Below are positions 5,961 to 6,698 of a stretch of DNA of 6,698 nt, piece by piece. The notes under the pieces were generated by a model. It made no database searches. It saw only the letters and a program-made list of their open reading frames with translations, and was not told the origin of the DNA. Positions within the stretch are counted from its first letter, which is position 1; the number at the start of each line of letters is the position of its first letter. Made by a program: the position numbers and the translations under genes. The DNA comes from Pseudomonadota bacterium (lineage in GTDB: Bacteria > Pseudomonadota > Gammaproteobacteria > Burkholderiales > Burkholderiaceae_F), in the NCBI GenBank assembly GCA_021823635.1, contig JAKANT010000096.1, forward strand, positions 1-6,698. The letters run 5' to 3'.

Positions 5961-6698
5961 ATGCCGAACAACATCTTCGATGTCGGACTGGATCGCAACG
6001 CCGCCAATTACGCGCCGCTCACGCCGCTGTCGTTTCTCGAGCGCGCCGGCACCGTCTATCCGGAGCTGCCGGCGGTCGTGCACGGCTCGGGCAGCGGGGC
6101 GATTCGCCGCAACTGGGGCGAAACCTACGCGCGCTGCCGGCGCCTCGCGAGCGCGCTCGCGGCGCGCGGACTGGGCCGCGGCGACACGGTCGCGGTCATG
6201 CTCGCCAATACGCCCGAGATGGTGGAGATGCATTTCGGCGTGCCGATGGCGGGCTGCGTGCTGAACACGATCAACACGCGCCTGGATTCGGCCTCGATCG
6301 CCTTCATGCTGGAGCACGGCGAGGCGCGGCTGTTCTTCGTCGACCGCGAGTTCGCCGCCACCGCGCGCGCGGCGCTGGCGCGGCTGAAGAATCCGCCCGA
6401 AGTGATCGACGTGCTCGACCCCATGTACGAGGGCGCCGGCGAGCGGTTGGGCCGCATCGACTACGAAGCCTTCATCGCGCAAGGCGACCCGAACTTCGCC
6501 TGGCAGCCGCCCGCCGACGAGTGGGACGCGATCGCGCTGAACTACACCTCGGGCACGACCGGCAATCCGAAGGGCGTGGTCTATCACCACCGCGGCGCAT
6601 ATCTGAACGCGGTCTCGAACATCCTGGTGTGGGCGATGCCCCATCACCCGAAATACCTCTGGACGCTGCCGATGTTCCACTGCAACGGCTGGTGCTTT
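5961..6698 (+). CDS. AMP-forming acyl-CoA synthetase (C-terminal part cut by window edge)
   Basis: The first 246 residues of an ANL-superfamily adenylating enzyme, which activates a carboxylic acid with ATP to an acyl-adenylate and then an acyl-CoA thioester. The P-loop-like motif YTSGTTGNPKG is at 195-205. LPMFHCNGW (236-244) begins the next conserved block of the N-terminal adenylation domain. The opening FDVGLDRNAANYAPLTPLSF (6-25) and the MLANTPEMVEMHFGVPMAG stretch resemble medium/long-chain fatty acyl-CoA ligases and the methylmercaptopropionate-CoA ligase (DmdB) type, usually about 540 residues. Acetyl-CoA synthetase proper is less likely, because it is longer at the N-terminus. The acid substrate cannot be determined. 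The C-terminal lysine that is the usual acylation target in these enzymes lies outside the window. The ATG at 5961 has a good Shine-Dalgarno sequence. The gene is 29 bases downstream of the deacetylase gene and probably shares its transcript. Confidence 0.92.
   Translation, partial: MPNNIFDVGLDRNAANYAPLTPLSFLERAGTVYPELPAVVHGSGSGAIRRNWGETYARCRRLASALAARGLGRGDTVAVMLANTPEMVEMHFGVPMAGCVLNTINTRLDSASIAFMLEHGEARLFFVDREFAATARAALARLKNPPEVIDVLDPMYEGAGERLGRIDYEAFIAQGDPNFAWQPPADEWDAIALNYTSGTTGNPKGVVYHHRGAYLNAVSNILVWAMPHHPKYLWTLPMFHCNGWCF

Noticed and set aside
5949..6680. Open frame on the minus strand opposite the acyl-CoA synthetase (243 codons)
   Set aside because: The plus-strand frame is open to the window edge and carries the adenylation motif; the minus product is Arg-rich and unrecognisable.

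Overview
The window comes from a very GC-rich bacterial chromosome. The gene order and protein styles look proteobacterial, most likely a betaproteobacterium (Burkholderiales or Rhodocyclales type). That is a judgement from protein character and GC-biased codon use, not from a marker gene. It is densely coding: six genes, two of them cut by the window edges, with no gap longer than 61 bases. I see no RNA genes, mobile elements, CRISPR arrays or convincing terminators.

Left two thirds (1-4951, minus strand). Four genes read leftward from 4951 in the order MoxR-type AAA+ ATPase (4028-4951), DUF58 protein (2959-3966), TgpA-type membrane transglutaminase (885-2954) and MltB-type lytic murein transglycosylase (1-888, C-terminus off the window). 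DUF58 and TgpA are separated by 4 bases, and TgpA and MltB overlap by 4 bases (ATGA), so they are almost certainly one operon. MoxR, DUF58 and TgpA form a widespread envelope-associated cassette. Here a peptidoglycan-cleaving enzyme with a Tat-type signal peptide is translationally coupled to its end. The likely theme is cell-envelope maintenance: a cytoplasmic chaperone-like ATPase, a membrane-anchored DUF58 partner, an integral-membrane enzyme with a periplasmic Cys-His-Asp domain, and a periplasmic murein hydrolase.

Right third (5008-6698, plus strand). Diverging from moxR is a class II-type histone-deacetylase-family amidohydrolase (5008-5931, GTG start with a strong Shine-Dalgarno sequence). 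After 29 bases comes an AMP-forming acyl-CoA synthetase (from 5961, running off the right edge after the ATP-binding motif). The pair is probably co-transcribed. It recalls known systems in which a deacetylase controls acyl-CoA synthetases by reversible lysine acylation.

The two divergent units share only 56 non-coding bases (4952-5007). Nothing here is a clearly undescribed system. The points most worth a second look are the coupling of mltB to the TgpA cassette, the Tat-like rather than lipoprotein signal of this MltB, and the deacetylase/acyl-CoA synthetase pairing.
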